NCBI RefSeq assembly: GCF_020181035.1
Contig: NZ_JAIQYY010000002.1
Location: 357,284 to 421,283, forward strand
DNA length: 64,000 nucleotides
Direction: 5' to 3'
From: Streptomyces sp. CoH27
GTDB taxonomy: Bacteria > Actinomycetota > Actinomycetes > Streptomycetales > Streptomycetaceae
The position numbers and the translations under genes were made by a program. This document shows, piece after piece, positions 24,999-33,742 of this stretch. Each line of letters opens with the position of its first letter. Within the stretch, counting starts at the first letter, position 1. Below the pieces are notes generated by a model. That model was not told where the DNA came from, ran no database searches, and saw nothing but the letters and a program-made list of their open reading frames with translations.

Positions 24999-25862
24999 TC
25001 AGCCGTCCAGGCTGAGCACCATCGTCGGGCGCTCGATGACATGGTCCTCGCGCAGCGGCCGTACGGCCGTGCCGATCGCGAAGAACTCGGTCGTGTGGCC
25101 GCCCCAGCGATGGTTGTGCGCGTTGAGCTGCACGCCGACGACGCCCTCGGCCCGCAGCTCCTCCGCCTCGTGCTGCATCCGTGCCATCGCCAGCTCCCGC
25201 GCGTCGTACAGCGCCTGGGTGAACTGCTCGATCTCCACGTTCTTGCCGATGTTGGAGAACATCTGCCCCATCTTCTGGTGCGCGATGTGGTAGACGCAGG
25301 TGCCCATCACCATGCCCAGCGGGGCGTAGCCGGCCCGGATGAGCGTCCAGAAGTCCTGGCCGCTGAGGTCCGAGGTGAACGGCTGGCCCTTGATGTTGCG
25401 CCAGCTGCCGCCGCCCGCGCCCGGCGCCGGCTGCTCGGCCTTGACGGCCGTCCCGACGGCGATGAACTCCGCGATGTCGCTGCCGAATTCACGGGCCTCG
25501 ACGCTAAGCCGCACACCGACGATGCCGTCCGCGCCCAGCTGGGCCGCCTCTGCCTCCATCCGGGTCATCGCCAGCTCACGGGCGTGGTACATGGCCTGGC
25601 TGAGCGTCGTCAGCTCCTGGTTCTTGCCCCAGCGGCCCAGCTGGATGCCCACGTGGTAGATCGAGCTGCCGAGGACGAGGCCGATGGGCCGGAATCCCGC
25701 CTCGCGCACCAGCAGGAACTCGTTGACCGACAGGTCGCTGGTGAAGATCGAACCCGGCTTGCCCGGCTGCAGTTCGGCCAGGCGCCGCATCGCGTCGGCC
25801 GGCACGCCCTGGGCCGACACGCCGTCAGGAGCACTGCCGTCGGCGGGGTTGAAGACGGTCAT
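24999..25862 (-). CDS. Tandem YbjQ-family (DUF74, 'heavy-metal-binding') protein
   Basis: A 287-residue protein made of two YbjQ-like repeats, about residues 38-145 and 160-270. Each runs F-TSDLS--(E/D)F--L--AG--P-G-V-G, then ...Y-ARELAM-RM--EA--L-A-GIVGV-L, then a final strand ending in A-GTAV. YbjQ proteins form pentameric rings; the name 'heavy-metal-binding' is historical and no conserved metal ligands stand out. It lies 13 bp downstream of a second, more diverged member. Function unknown, possibly scaffold or membrane-associated assembly. Confidence 0.85.
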   Translation of the reverse strand: MTVFNPADGSAPDGVSAQGVPADAMRRLAELQPGKPGSIFTSDLSVNEFLLVREAGFRPIGLVLGSSIYHVGIQLGRWGKNQELTTLSQAMYHARELAMTRMEAEAAQLGADGIVGVRLSVEAREFGSDIAEFIAVGTAVKAEQPAPGAGGGSWRNIKGQPFTSDLSGQDFWTLIRAGYAPLGMVMGTCVYHIAHQKMGQMFSNIGKNVEIEQFTQALYDARELAMARMQHEAEELRAEGVVGVQLNAHNHRWGGHTTEFFAIGTAVRPLREDHVIERPTMVLSLDG

Positions 25863-25875
25863 GAACGAGTTCCCC

Positions 25876-26820
25876 TCATCGCAGGTCGGTGGCGGTACGG
25901 CGCATGGCCCGCCGGCGTCGTTCCGGGTCGAGCGGCATCACGGTGAGGGTGCGGGGCGGCACCTCGCGGGCCGTGAAGCGGGCGACGGTGGTGCCCACCA
26001 GCGTCGCCTCGGCCACATGGTCCTCCTGCTCGCTGTTGCCGCCGCGGCGCAGACAGGGTTCGCCCCAGACGCGCAGGCCGCCCGCGGAGAGGATCACGCC
26101 GTCGCCGCCCCACCGCCCGCTCTGCGCCCGCAGATGCGCACGGGCGTCGGAGCGCACCGCCTGGACGAGCTCGCTCCAGCCGCTGACCTCGGTGTTGTTC
26201 CACGAGCGCGTCTGGGCGCGGGTGGTGTAGTCGTCGTGGCGTACGCCGACGGACATGCCGTAGAGCAGCTCGACGGGAACCCATCCGGCGGTCACGAGCT
26301 TGGCGAACCCCTGGCCGTCGAGGTGGCAGGTGAACGGCCGCGGCGGCCGTACCGTTCCGGCCGCGCGCACCGCGGTCCCGATCACCTTGAACTCCAGGCA
26401 GTTGGGCTGTGCCGGGAAGGGGGCCACCGTCAGCTGTGCCGCGACGACGCCGTCGCCGCCGAGGGCCGAGCACTCCGCGGTCATCCGGTCCAGGGCCGAG
26501 CGGCGTGCCCGGTCGAGCACCTCGACGAGCCCGGCGGACGGGGCGCCGCCTCCGGAGAGGGCGACGCGCGCGTAGCCGCCCCCGCCGGCGTACCACCCGC
26601 TCTGGTAGAGGCAGTCGTGATAGCCCCAGTACCGTCCGCTGCGGCCCACGTGGTAGACGGCCGAGCCCATGACCTGGCCGACCGGCTCGAACCCCACGGC
26701 GCGCAAGCCGGCGAACTCACCGGTCGACAGCGCCGAGGACCAGGTCCCGCTGCCACGCAGCTCCGCGATCCGCGCGGCCGCCGCCGGGGGCAGGCCGGCC
26801 CCCGTCCATTCCCCGCTCAT
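25876..26820 (-). CDS. Second, diverged YbjQ-family tandem protein
   Basis: A 314-residue protein (ATG 26820) with the same two-repeat layout as its neighbour: STGEFAGLRAVGFEPVGQVMG opens repeat one, and LDGQGFAKLVTAGWVPVELL opens repeat two, with IGTAV and VGTTV strands closing each. Repeat one carries an insertion rich in Tyr, Trp and Gly around residues 55-85 (RYWGYHDCLYQSGWYAGG), absent from the partner. It is the first gene of the three-gene operon. The frame continues open upstream to 27192; GTG 26940 would add 40 residues, but codon use there is poor. Confidence 0.8.
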   Translation of the reverse strand: MSGEWTGAGLPPAAAARIAELRGSGTWSSALSTGEFAGLRAVGFEPVGQVMGSAVYHVGRSGRYWGYHDCLYQSGWYAGGGGYARVALSGGGAPSAGLVEVLDRARRSALDRMTAECSALGGDGVVAAQLTVAPFPAQPNCLEFKVIGTAVRAAGTVRPPRPFTCHLDGQGFAKLVTAGWVPVELLYGMSVGVRHDDYTTRAQTRSWNNTEVSGWSELVQAVRSDARAHLRAQSGRWGGDGVILSAGGLRVWGEPCLRRGGNSEQEDHVAEATLVGTTVARFTAREVPPRTLTVMPLDPERRRRAMRRTATDLR

Positions 26821-26943
26821 GGACACCAACTCCCGCTTCGTGCCCTGACCGAGGGCACAGCGGCTTGAGTGTATGCCCACCCGCCCGGGACGCGGAGCCG
26901 GGCCTGCGATCCGCTCCGGACCGTGTGCCGGGCACATCACGCC

Positions 26944-27192
26944 GGGGCACTGGGCGTCGAGCTCGATCGTTCTCCAGTGCCTGGTCAGGGACCGCAGCGC
27001 CGGTGCCGACCGGTCGAGCGGGCCGTGATGGATGCTGTGCGGCTCGGCCGTGGCGAGGAGTTCGCAGGCGGCGGCGAGCTCGCCGAAGGCCTGCGACAGG
27101 GGCCCGGTCGGCGCCTCGAAGGTGGCCTGGCCGGCGGCGAGGCCCGGATCGGGCTCCTGCCGCAGGGCAGCCCTTTCCCCTGGCGCCTCCCA
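26944..27192 (-). pseudogene. Coding-like remnant upstream of the YbjQ operon
   Basis: This minus-strand frame has strong third-position GC and protein-like content (GPLSQAFGELAAACELLATA, then SLTRHWRTIELDAQCPG). It has no start codon and a stop at 27193-27195, and runs without a stop into the YbjQ frame. It looks like a 5'-truncated gene whose 3' end was lost at or near 26940. Family not recognised. The rest of the 26.8-27.5 kb gap (27196-27507) shows only the presumed promoter of ggt. Confidence 0.3.
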
Positions 27193-27507
27193 TCACACCA
27201 TCAATCGCCGTCTCCTCCGGTCCGGCATGGTTGACCGACCCGCCGGAGAACCCGCCCCGCGCCCCGCCTCCGAAATGCCGAGCAGCGCATGTCGACGAGA
27301 AACGGGGGTACGCCGGACGGGATCAAGATCGTCATGGGCCGGATCCGACCCGTCATCCTGCGTCAGCTCCTCTCCCCCACCGCGGGAAACCTCAGATCTT
27401 CCGCAAACCTCGATCCACATGGTTGCCGGTCCCCCATCCGTTTGCCAGGGTTTCGCGCACCCCCCACCTCCCCGTCGGCGCCCCCCGAGGGGCGAATCGG
27501 AGGTTCC

Positions 27508-29358
27508 GTGACCGCCCGCCGTACCCTGCTGACCGCCGCATCAACTGCGTTCCTCACTCTCCCCCTGCTCCCCCGCACCGCCGCCGCTTCGTCCTCCACC
27601 GCTCGGCAGGAGACGTCGCCCGGGCTTCGGCCGCCCGCCAAACAGGCCGTCGCCGTCGGTAGCGGAGGCGCCGTCTCCAGCGTCAACCCGTATGCCACAC
27701 AGGCCGGCATCGACGTGCTGCGCCATGGCGGCAACGCCGTCGACGCCGCTGTCGCCACCGCCGCCGCACTCGGTGTCGTCGAGCCCTACTCGGCAGGCGT
27801 CGGAGGCGGCGGCTACTTCGTCTACTACGACGCCCGTACCAGGACCGTCCACACCATCGACGGCCGGGAGACCGGACCGGCGCGCATGCGGTCCGACTCC
27901 TTCACCGACCCCTCCACCGGCAAGGCGATCCCGTTCGACGAAGCCGTCAACTCCGGCCTTTCCGTGGGCGTTCCCGGCACCCCGGCGACCTGGCAGCGGG
28001 CCCTGGACACCTGGGGCACCCTCTCGCTGGCCCAGGCCCTGCGACCGGCGACGCGGATCGCGGACGACGGGTTCGTGGTCAACGACCAGTTCCGCGCCCA
28101 GACCGAGATGAACGAAGCACGCTTCCGCGACTTCACCCCGACCGCTCAGCTGTTCCTGCCGGGCGGTCAACTGCCCGTCGTCGGAACCCGCTTCCGCAAC
28201 CCCGACCTGGCCCGCACCTACCGGGAACTCGCCCACGACGGCGTGGACGCCCTGTACCACGGCGACATCGGGTACGACCTGGTGCGCACCGTACAGAACC
28301 CGCCGGTGGCCCAGGGCTCCACGCGCACCGTGCGTCCAGGGCTCATGGAACGTGCAGACCTCGCCGGCTACCGGGCAATCCTGCGGGCGCCGACCCGCAC
28401 GACGTACCACGGTCTGGACGTGTACTCCATGGCACCGTCCTCCTCCGGCGGCACCACGGTCGGCGAGGCGCTGAACATCCTGGAGAACTTCCACCTGTCG
28501 CCCTCCGACACGGCGCAGGCGCTGCACGACTATCTGGAGGCCAGCCGGATCGCGTTCGCCGACCGCAACCGCTGGGTGGGCGACCCGGCGTTCTCCGACG
28601 TACCGACCAGGGAGCTGCTGGCCAAGGAGTTCGCCAAGGACCGCGCCTGTCTGATCTCGCCCACCACGTCGCTGACCAGCCCCGTCGCCCCGGGCGACCC
28701 GCTGGCCCCAGCGGGGTGCACCGCCCCGGGCACCGGCAGCCAGGAGCCGTACGAGGGTCCGTCGACCACCCACCTGGTGGCCTGCGACCGCTGGGGCAAC
28801 GTCGTCTCCTACACGCTGACCATCGAGCAGACCGGAGGCTCGGCCATCACCGTTCCCGGCCGCGGGTTCCTGCTCAACAACGAGCTCACGGACTTCGACT
28901 TCACGCCCCTGCAGGCCGGCGTGCCCGACCCGAACCTGCCGGGTCCGGGCAAGCGGCCGCGCAGCAGCATGTCGCCGACGATCGTGCTGCGCGACGGCAG
29001 GCCCCTGATCGCCGTGGGCTCCCCGGGCGGTGCCACCATCATCACCACCGTCCTGCAGACCCTGGTCAACCGCCTCGACCTCGGCATGACCCTGCCCGAA
29101 GCGGTCGCCGCACCACGCATCTCGCAGCGCAACCGCACCACGACCGAAGCCGAACCGGCCTTCCTCGACTCACCCGAACGCCCCGCGCTCGAAGCCCTCG
29201 GTGAGCACTTCGTGCTGGCCCCGCCGGCCTTCACCCCGTCACCCGAGATCGGCGCGGTCGCCGCGCTGGAGTTCGGCCCCCGCGGGACGGTCACCGCGGT
29301 GGCCGAGCCCGTACGGCGCGGCGGCGGCTCGGCGATGGTCGTCCATCAGACCTACTGA
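27508..29358 (+). CDS. ggt: Gamma-glutamyltransferase, secreted
   Basis: A 616-residue N-terminal-nucleophile hydrolase. Start GTG 27508, five bases after GGAGG; upstream in-frame codons lack a ribosome-binding site. A signal peptide (TARRTLLTAASTAFLTLPLL, an RR-type start) directs export. The large-subunit motif GGNAVDAAVATAAALGVVEP is present. Autocatalytic cleavage should occur before T420 in GPSTTHLVACD, whose Thr becomes the nucleophile of the small subunit. The substrate loop has NNELTDFDF, and the oxyanion region is RPRSSMSPTI plus GSPGGATI. It cleaves gamma-glutamyl bonds (glutathione, gamma-Glu peptides) outside the cell and transfers or hydrolyses the glutamyl group. Stands alone. 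Confidence 0.95.
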   Translation: MTARRTLLTAASTAFLTLPLLPRTAAASSSTARQETSPGLRPPAKQAVAVGSGGAVSSVNPYATQAGIDVLRHGGNAVDAAVATAAALGVVEPYSAGVGGGGYFVYYDARTRTVHTIDGRETGPARMRSDSFTDPSTGKAIPFDEAVNSGLSVGVPGTPATWQRALDTWGTLSLAQALRPATRIADDGFVVNDQFRAQTEMNEARFRDFTPTAQLFLPGGQLPVVGTRFRNPDLARTYRELAHDGVDALYHGDIGYDLVRTVQNPPVAQGSTRTVRPGLMERADLAGYRAILRAPTRTTYHGLDVYSMAPSSSGGTTVGEALNILENFHLSPSDTAQALHDYLEASRIAFADRNRWVGDPAFSDVPTRELLAKEFAKDRACLISPTTSLTSPVAPGDPLAPAGCTAPGTGSQEPYEGPSTTHLVACDRWGNVVSYTLTIEQTGGSAITVPGRGFLLNNELTDFDFTPLQAGVPDPNLPGPGKRPRSSMSPTIVLRDGRPLIAVGSPGGATIITTVLQTLVNRLDLGMTLPEAVAAPRISQRNRTTTEAEPAFLDSPERPALEALGEHFVLAPPAFTPSPEIGAVAALEFGPRGTVTAVAEPVRRGGGSAMVVHQTY

Positions 29359-29429
29359 AGCCGGATGCCGAAGACGGGAGCGCCGGCCGGTCCAGGAGGG
29401 CCGACGCTCCCGCCGCACGTCGGCGCGCC

Positions 29430-29545
29430 GTTCACGGGCCGGGACGAAGCGGCCGGTGAGCGCGGCGGCGAGCGCGGAGAGCGCGGCCAGGGTCCAGAAG
29501 GGGCCGCGCCACCGGCGGCGAGCACCCAGACGACGAAGGGGAGCC
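29430..29545 (-). pseudogene. Fragment of an MFS transporter C-terminus, frameshifted
   Basis: On the minus strand one frame reads FVVWVLAAGGAAP and the next frame continues PFWTLAALSALAAALTGRFV, the typical last two membrane helices of an MFS transporter. The two pieces are joined by a frameshift and lack the rest of the gene. The fragment sits in a gene-free stretch of about 500 bp (29359-29853). Confidence 0.45.
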
Positions 29546-29742
29546 TGCCGGGACGGGTCCCGGTCGTGGAAGGCAGACGTGTGGTCTCTCCTCGGGGGGA
29601 ACGGGGGCGGGCGCGTGCTCGGTGGGGGCGGGCCTCGTCCTCGTCCGCTGCGACACGGGGTACCGGGCGACGAGCGGTGTGCGGGCGGGCCCTCCCGCCG
29701 AGCGGCAGCACCGCGGGCGTGGGCGTGGGCACGGCAGACGGC

Positions 29743-29826
29743 GGCTGCCCGGAGCCGGGCCATGGACGTCGGCTGCCCGGGGCCGGGCCGTGGACGTCGG
29801 CTGTCCGGGGCCGGGCCGTGGACGGC
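29743..29826. repeat. Three tandem 28-bp repeats
   Basis: Units at 29743-29770, 29771-29798 and 29799-29826 all begin GGCTG(C/T)CCGG(A/G)GCCGGGCC and end TGGACG(T/G)C, with one to three differences. They sit just past the stop of the alcohol dehydrogenase gene and could fold into hairpins in its transcript. Confidence 0.9.
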
Positions 29827-29853
29827 GGCCCCGGTGACGGGCGGCTGCTCCGG

Positions 29854-30870
29854 TCAGGGCTTCAGCAGGGCCTTGATGGCGCGGCGCTCGTCCATCGCCC
29901 GGTAGCCCTCGGCGACCTGCTCCAGCGGCAGGGTGAGGTCGAAGACCTTGCCCGGGTCGATCCGGCCCGACAGGACCCGGTCGATCAGGTCGGGCAGGTA
30001 GCGGCGCACGGGGGCGGGGCCGCCGCGCAGGCCGACGTGGGAGAAGAACAGCTCCTGGCCGTCGATCGCGACATCGTGCGGGACGCCGACGAAGCCGACG
30101 TTGCCGCCGGGACGGGCCGAGTGCAGGGCCTGCCGCATCGCCTCGGAGGTGCCGACGCACTCCAGGACGGAGTCGGCGCCGATGCCCTTCGTCAGCTCCT
30201 TCACGCGGGCGACGCCTTCCTCCCCGCGCTCGGTGACGATGTCCGTCGCCCCGAACTCCCGGGCCAGCTTCTGCCGGGGCTCGTGGCGGCTCATCGCGAT
30301 GATCCGCTCCGCGCCCAACTCCTTGGCGGCGATCACACCGCACAGGCCGACCGCTCCGTCACCGACGACCACGGCGGTGGAGCCGGGCCTGACCTCGGCG
30401 GCGAGGGCCGCGTACCAGCCGGTGCCCATGACGTCGGAGACGGCGAGCAGGCCGGGCACGAACGCGCCGTCCGGGTGGTCGTCCGTGGCGACCAGGGTGC
30501 CCTGGGCGTTCGGGATGCGGACGTGGTCGGCCTGGCAGGTGCTCATGAACTCCCGGTGCAGACAGGAGGACTGCCAGCCGTTCAGGCAGTTCGGGCAGGT
30601 GTTGTCCGACGTGGCGAAGGAGCCGACGACGAACTGGCCCGGCTTGACCGAGGTGACCTCGCCGCCGACCTCCTCCACGATGCCGACGTACTCGTGGCCC
30701 ATGGGGTGAGGTTCGTCGACGGGTTCCAGGCCGCGGTACGCCCACAGGTCCGAGCCGCACACGCAGGTGGCGACCGTGCGGATGATCGCGTCGGTCGGGC
30801 GGATGATCCGGGGGTCGTCGCGCTCCTCGAAGCGCACGTCGCCGGGGGCGTGGATTACTGCGCCGCGCAT
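29854..30870 (-). CDS. Zinc-dependent alcohol dehydrogenase family protein
   Basis: A 338-residue MDR enzyme. Catalytic zinc ligands are visible as C38 in CVCGSDLWAYRG, the GHEYVGIVEEVG helix, and a following Cys-rich loop (NTCPNCLNGWQSSC) corresponding to the structural zinc site, slightly modified. The NAD(P)-binding turn is VVGDGAVGLCGVIAAKELGAERI. Members reduce aldehydes or ketones or oxidise alcohols; substrate unknown. It is divergent from a helix-turn-helix gene (31027), a frequent arrangement in streptomycetes in which the regulator controls the dehydrogenase; here the regulator is broken, so expression control may have been lost. Confidence 0.92.
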   Translation of the reverse strand: MRGAVIHAPGDVRFEERDDPRIIRPTDAIIRTVATCVCGSDLWAYRGLEPVDEPHPMGHEYVGIVEEVGGEVTSVKPGQFVVGSFATSDNTCPNCLNGWQSSCLHREFMSTCQADHVRIPNAQGTLVATDDHPDGAFVPGLLAVSDVMGTGWYAALAAEVRPGSTAVVVGDGAVGLCGVIAAKELGAERIIAMSRHEPRQKLAREFGATDIVTERGEEGVARVKELTKGIGADSVLECVGTSEAMRQALHSARPGGNVGFVGVPHDVAIDGQELFFSHVGLRGGPAPVRRYLPDLIDRVLSGRIDPGKVFDLTLPLEQVAEGYRAMDERRAIKALLKP

Positions 30871-31026
30871 GGTGGTGCTTCCTTCAGTGGGAGGGGATCT
30901 CCTTCAGGTCGAGCGTCACACGGGGCGGCCGAGGCGAAAAGCGGAGAAACGCATCCGGGGAGGGCCGCATCCTGGGAGCGTTTTCTCCCTCCTTGCCTCG
31001 GTGAGACCGGTGCGATGCCGGGAAGC

Positions 31027-31601
31027 ATGACCAGCAACGTCCCCCTCGATGAGCTGGGAGAATTTCTCAAAAGGCGGCGCGCGGAGCTGAGCCCGCGCAC
31101 GGTCGGCCTGCCGGAGACGACGGCACCGCGCCGGGTGGCCGGGCTGCGCCGCGAGGAGGTCGCCCAGCTCGCCTCGATCAGCACCGACTACTACACACGC
31201 CTGGAGCAGGGCCGTATGCAGGCATCGGCTCCGGTGCTGGACACCCTCGCCCGCGTACTCCATCCGGATGACGACCAGCGGGCGTACCTCTTCCAGCTCG
31301 CCGGCAAGACCGCGAACCGCGCCGGGCACCGCGGCAGGCAGAAGGTGCAGCTGACAAGCAGTTCGCCCGGTGGTGGGGCGAACACCGGGTCGCCGCCCGC
31401 ACGGTGGGCACCAAGACGCTCCATCACCCGGTCGTCGGCGAACTCGTCCTGGACTGGGACACCCTCACCGCCGGCACCGACCCGGACCAGCACCTGACCG
31501 TCTGGACCGCCGCCCCCGGTTCCCCCACGCACGAGCGGCTGCGCATCCTCGCTTCCTGGGCGGCCGACCAGGACCTCTCGGCCTCCGCGTCCGTCGCTTG
31601 A
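31027..31601 (+). pseudogene. XRE-family (MmyB-like) regulator with internal deletion and frameshift
   Basis: The 5' half encodes an XRE helix-turn-helix (RRVAGLRREEVAQLASISTD) and DDQRAYLFQLAGKTA, as in MmyB-type regulators of about 280 residues. At about 31345-31353 the frame jumps. The 3' half is found in another frame as DKQFARWWGEHRVAARTVG then HHPVVGELVLDWDTL, the last part of the ligand-binding domain, ending at 31601. About 90-130 codons in between are missing. As written, the protein would be an HTH domain with a nonsense tail. The gene is divergent from the dehydrogenase it presumably once controlled. Confidence 0.85.
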
Positions 31602-31700
31602 GAGTTCAGCCGGCGCAGGGAGGCGTCAAAGAGCCGTCAGAAACGCATACTTGATCGTGCGGGGACGTCTCGCCACGGTTCTGACGGGGGAGCTTGCAAG

Positions 31701-32231
31701 GTGAGTGCTGGAGGCAAGGCGCTGGGCAAGGTGGAGGTCAGACTCAAGTGGGACCCGAGCCCGCTCGGGGAGACGCCCCGGCACCTCGACATCATCGCCG
31801 CGACCTACTCGGCGGACGATCCCTACGGGCGGCCGGTGTATGTCGTGCACCACGAGAGCCGGTCACCGGACGGCACCATCACCATGACCCGGCACAGCGA
31901 GACCGGCATGGGCTTCGGGTTCGTCGAGGTGATGGTCCTGGAATTCGACCGGCTGGCGCCCGTGTACGGGCGTGTGGTGGCCGGCGTGGCCATCCACCAG
32001 GAGGGTGGGCCCCGGACGTTCGGGGACATGTCCAACGCCGGGGTGGTCGTCGTCCAGGGGTACGAGCAGTTGCTGGCGGACGACTTCGCCCAGGTCGCCG
32101 ACGCCACGGCCACGACGGTCGCCGAGTTCACCCGGGCCCCCTCCGGAGCGTGGGAGATGCGCGAGATGATCCGGGGCTTCGACAGTGACCCGGTGCTCTT
32201 CTGCGCGGAGATGGGCAGCCCGCAGCACTGA
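31701..32231 (+). CDS. TerD-family protein
   Basis: A 176-residue protein starting at GTG 31701. The TerD fold is recognisable from VEVRLKWDPSP, LDIIAATYSADDPYG, SPDGTI and a long second half ending VAEFTRAPSGAWEMREMIRG. TerD domains bind Ca2+ through acidic loops; here only part of the canonical Asp/Glu set is visible. The family is associated with tellurite and other envelope stress and, in actinobacteria, with differentiation and defence-linked complexes. The gene stands alone between a broken regulator and an IS remnant. It is longer and more diverged than classical TerD. Confidence 0.85.
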   Translation: MSAGGKALGKVEVRLKWDPSPLGETPRHLDIIAATYSADDPYGRPVYVVHHESRSPDGTITMTRHSETGMGFGFVEVMVLEFDRLAPVYGRVVAGVAIHQEGGPRTFGDMSNAGVVVVQGYEQLLADDFAQVADATATTVAEFTRAPSGAWEMREMIRGFDSDPVLFCAEMGSPQH

Positions 32232-32299
32232 CCGTTTCCCCGGGGCTTCTTCCCGCCCGGCGGACTGCCCGCCGGCTCTTCCGGAGGAAGCTCCCGGCC

Positions 32300-32420
32300 G
32301 CGCGCGACCCCGCGGTGATGGTCACCGGCACGGACGCCGGCGACCGCGCCGCCGCGAAGATCCTGCTCGCCCGGGTCGCCGCCGCGCACCACCGGCTCGC
32401 CCCGGTCCGGGCCGGCGGCG
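32300..32420 (+). mobile_element. Remnant of an IS5-type transposase
   Basis: The plus-strand frame reads AVMVTGTDAGDRAAAKILL followed by ARVAAAHHRLAPVRAGGG. This resembles the segment around the second catalytic Asp of IS5-family DDE transposases (AVVVTAASVxDRxxAxxLL...LVWADGGYTG). Only about 40 codons remain, without ends or inverted repeats, and WAD is altered to RAG. The match is from memory of the family pattern. Confidence 0.45.
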
Positions 32421-32460
32421 GCCGCACCGGGACGGCGGCGGCCGCACGGGGACGGCGGCC
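32414..32460. repeat. 20-bp GC-only tandem repeat
   Basis: GGCGGCGGCCGCACCGGGAC (32414-32433) is followed by a one-mismatch copy (32434-32453) and a partial third. It lies at the end of the transposase remnant, upstream of a LacI gene. Confidence 0.8.
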
Positions 32461-32549
32461 GTCCTCGGCTGCGGCTGTCCGCCGGGTCCGCCGAGGTGTG
32501 CCGTTGGGGAGAATGGGGGCGGTTCGGGAACGGCGAGGCGGGAGACGGT

Positions 32550-33590
32550 ATGGCAGGCGATGGCGGGCCGGTGACACTGCGCGGGATCGCGGAACGGCTC
32601 GGGCTGCACGTCTCGACGGTCTCCCGGGTCCTCAACGGCCCGTCCGGGGAGCAGGGCCGCGCGGCGTCCGGCGAGACGGCGCGCCGCATCCGCGAGCTGG
32701 CCGACGAACTCGGCTACCGCCCCAACCCGCACGCCACCAGCCTGCGCACCCGCCGCAGCAACCTGGTCGGGGTGCTCTTCCCCCGGCTGTCGGAGATCGT
32801 GGTGGCCACCATCTACGAGGGTGTGGAGGAGGAGGCCACCCGGCGAGGGCTCTCCACCTTCGTCACCAACACCCACGACGACCCCGCCACCCAGCGCGAG
32901 CGGATCGGCATGGTCCTGGGCCGCAGGGTGGACGGCCTCATCATCGGCGACGCGCACCTGGACGGCGCCGCGCTGGCCGGCCCGGCCCTTGACGGCACGC
33001 CCTTCGTGCTCGTCAACCGCCGCACCGACACCGGCCACCCGGCGGTGACGTGCGACGACCACCTGGGCGGACGGCTCGTGGCCGAGCACTTCCTGGCCCT
33101 GGGCCACCGCCGGGTGGCCGTCGTCGCCGGTGAACCCTTCGCCAGCACCGGCACCGACCGCACGACCGGCTTCACCGACCGCTACCGCGAGGCCGGCCTG
33201 CCCCTGCCCGCCCACCGGGTACGCCACTGCCGCTTCGACACGGCCGGCGGGCACCGGGCCGCCGCCGAGTTGCTGAGCGGCTCCGACCGGCCGACCGCGA
33301 TCTTCGCCGTCAACGACCTCGCCGCGATCGGCACTATCGGCGCCGCCCGCGACCTGGGTCTGCGGCTGGGGGAAGACCTCGCGCTGGCCGGGTTCAACGA
33401 CACCCCCCTCGCCGCCGAACTGCCCGTCCCGCTCACCAGCGTCCACTCCCCCATGGCCGAGCAGGGCAGACGCGCCGTACGGCTGCTGCTCCGCCGTATC
33501 GCGGGCGAGCCCGTCCGCTCGGAGGTGCTCAGGCCCGATCTCGTGGTGCGGGCGTCCACGGGTGCGCCGATCGGGCCGGGTCTGCGGTGA
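32550..33590 (+). CDS. LacI-family transcriptional regulator (orphan)
   Basis: A 346-residue protein starting at ATG 32550, shortly after GGGAG. The DNA-binding domain is TLRGIAERLGLHVSTVSRVL with hinge PNPHATSLRTRRS. The effector domain has VGVLFPRLSEIVVATIYEGVE, FVLVNRR and AIFAVNDLAAIGTIG. No sugar transport or catabolic gene lies beside it. The only LacI-like operators nearby are the CAAACG/CGTTTG sites at 33659-33685, 70 bp downstream, in front of the TPR-kinase gene. Control of that gene is therefore a testable possibility, though a distant target is equally likely. Confidence 0.92.
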   Translation: MAGDGGPVTLRGIAERLGLHVSTVSRVLNGPSGEQGRAASGETARRIRELADELGYRPNPHATSLRTRRSNLVGVLFPRLSEIVVATIYEGVEEEATRRGLSTFVTNTHDDPATQRERIGMVLGRRVDGLIIGDAHLDGAALAGPALDGTPFVLVNRRTDTGHPAVTCDDHLGGRLVAEHFLALGHRRVAVVAGEPFASTGTDRTTGFTDRYREAGLPLPAHRVRHCRFDTAGGHRAAAELLSGSDRPTAIFAVNDLAAIGTIGAARDLGLRLGEDLALAGFNDTPLAAELPVPLTSVHSPMAEQGRRAVRLLLRRIAGEPVRSEVLRPDLVVRASTGAPIGPGLR

Positions 33591-33658
33591 GCGGGACGCC
33601 GTAAACCGCCCCGGTCACCGGTCAGTTCTGTTCCGGTGGAGCCCAGGAGGCGGTGTTG

Positions 33659-33685
33659 CCCAAACGATTGGCGCAAACGTTTGGG
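33659..33685. promoter_or_regulatory. LacI-like operator pair upstream of the TPR-kinase gene
   Basis: CCCAAACG (33659-33666) and CGTTTGGG (33678-33685) are perfect inverted arms. Each is also half of a local palindrome: CCAAACGATTGG (33660-33671) and GCAAACGTTTGG (33673-33684). The central CG and A/T-rich flanks are the LacI-family operator style. The site lies 58 bp before the GTG of the kinase gene. Confidence 0.7.
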
Positions 33686-33742
33686 TAGGGCATACTGACC
33701 ACTCGGCGCGCGTCCGGCTACGGCTATGGGGGGGGTGGCTCG

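Noticed and set aside
29743..29826. Possible CRISPR array
   Set aside because: Units are contiguous with no spacers and only three copies; it is a simple tandem repeat.
32550..33590. Assignment of the orphan LacI to a sugar operon
   Set aside because: No transport or catabolic genes are adjacent; only a possible operator near the kinase gene is visible.
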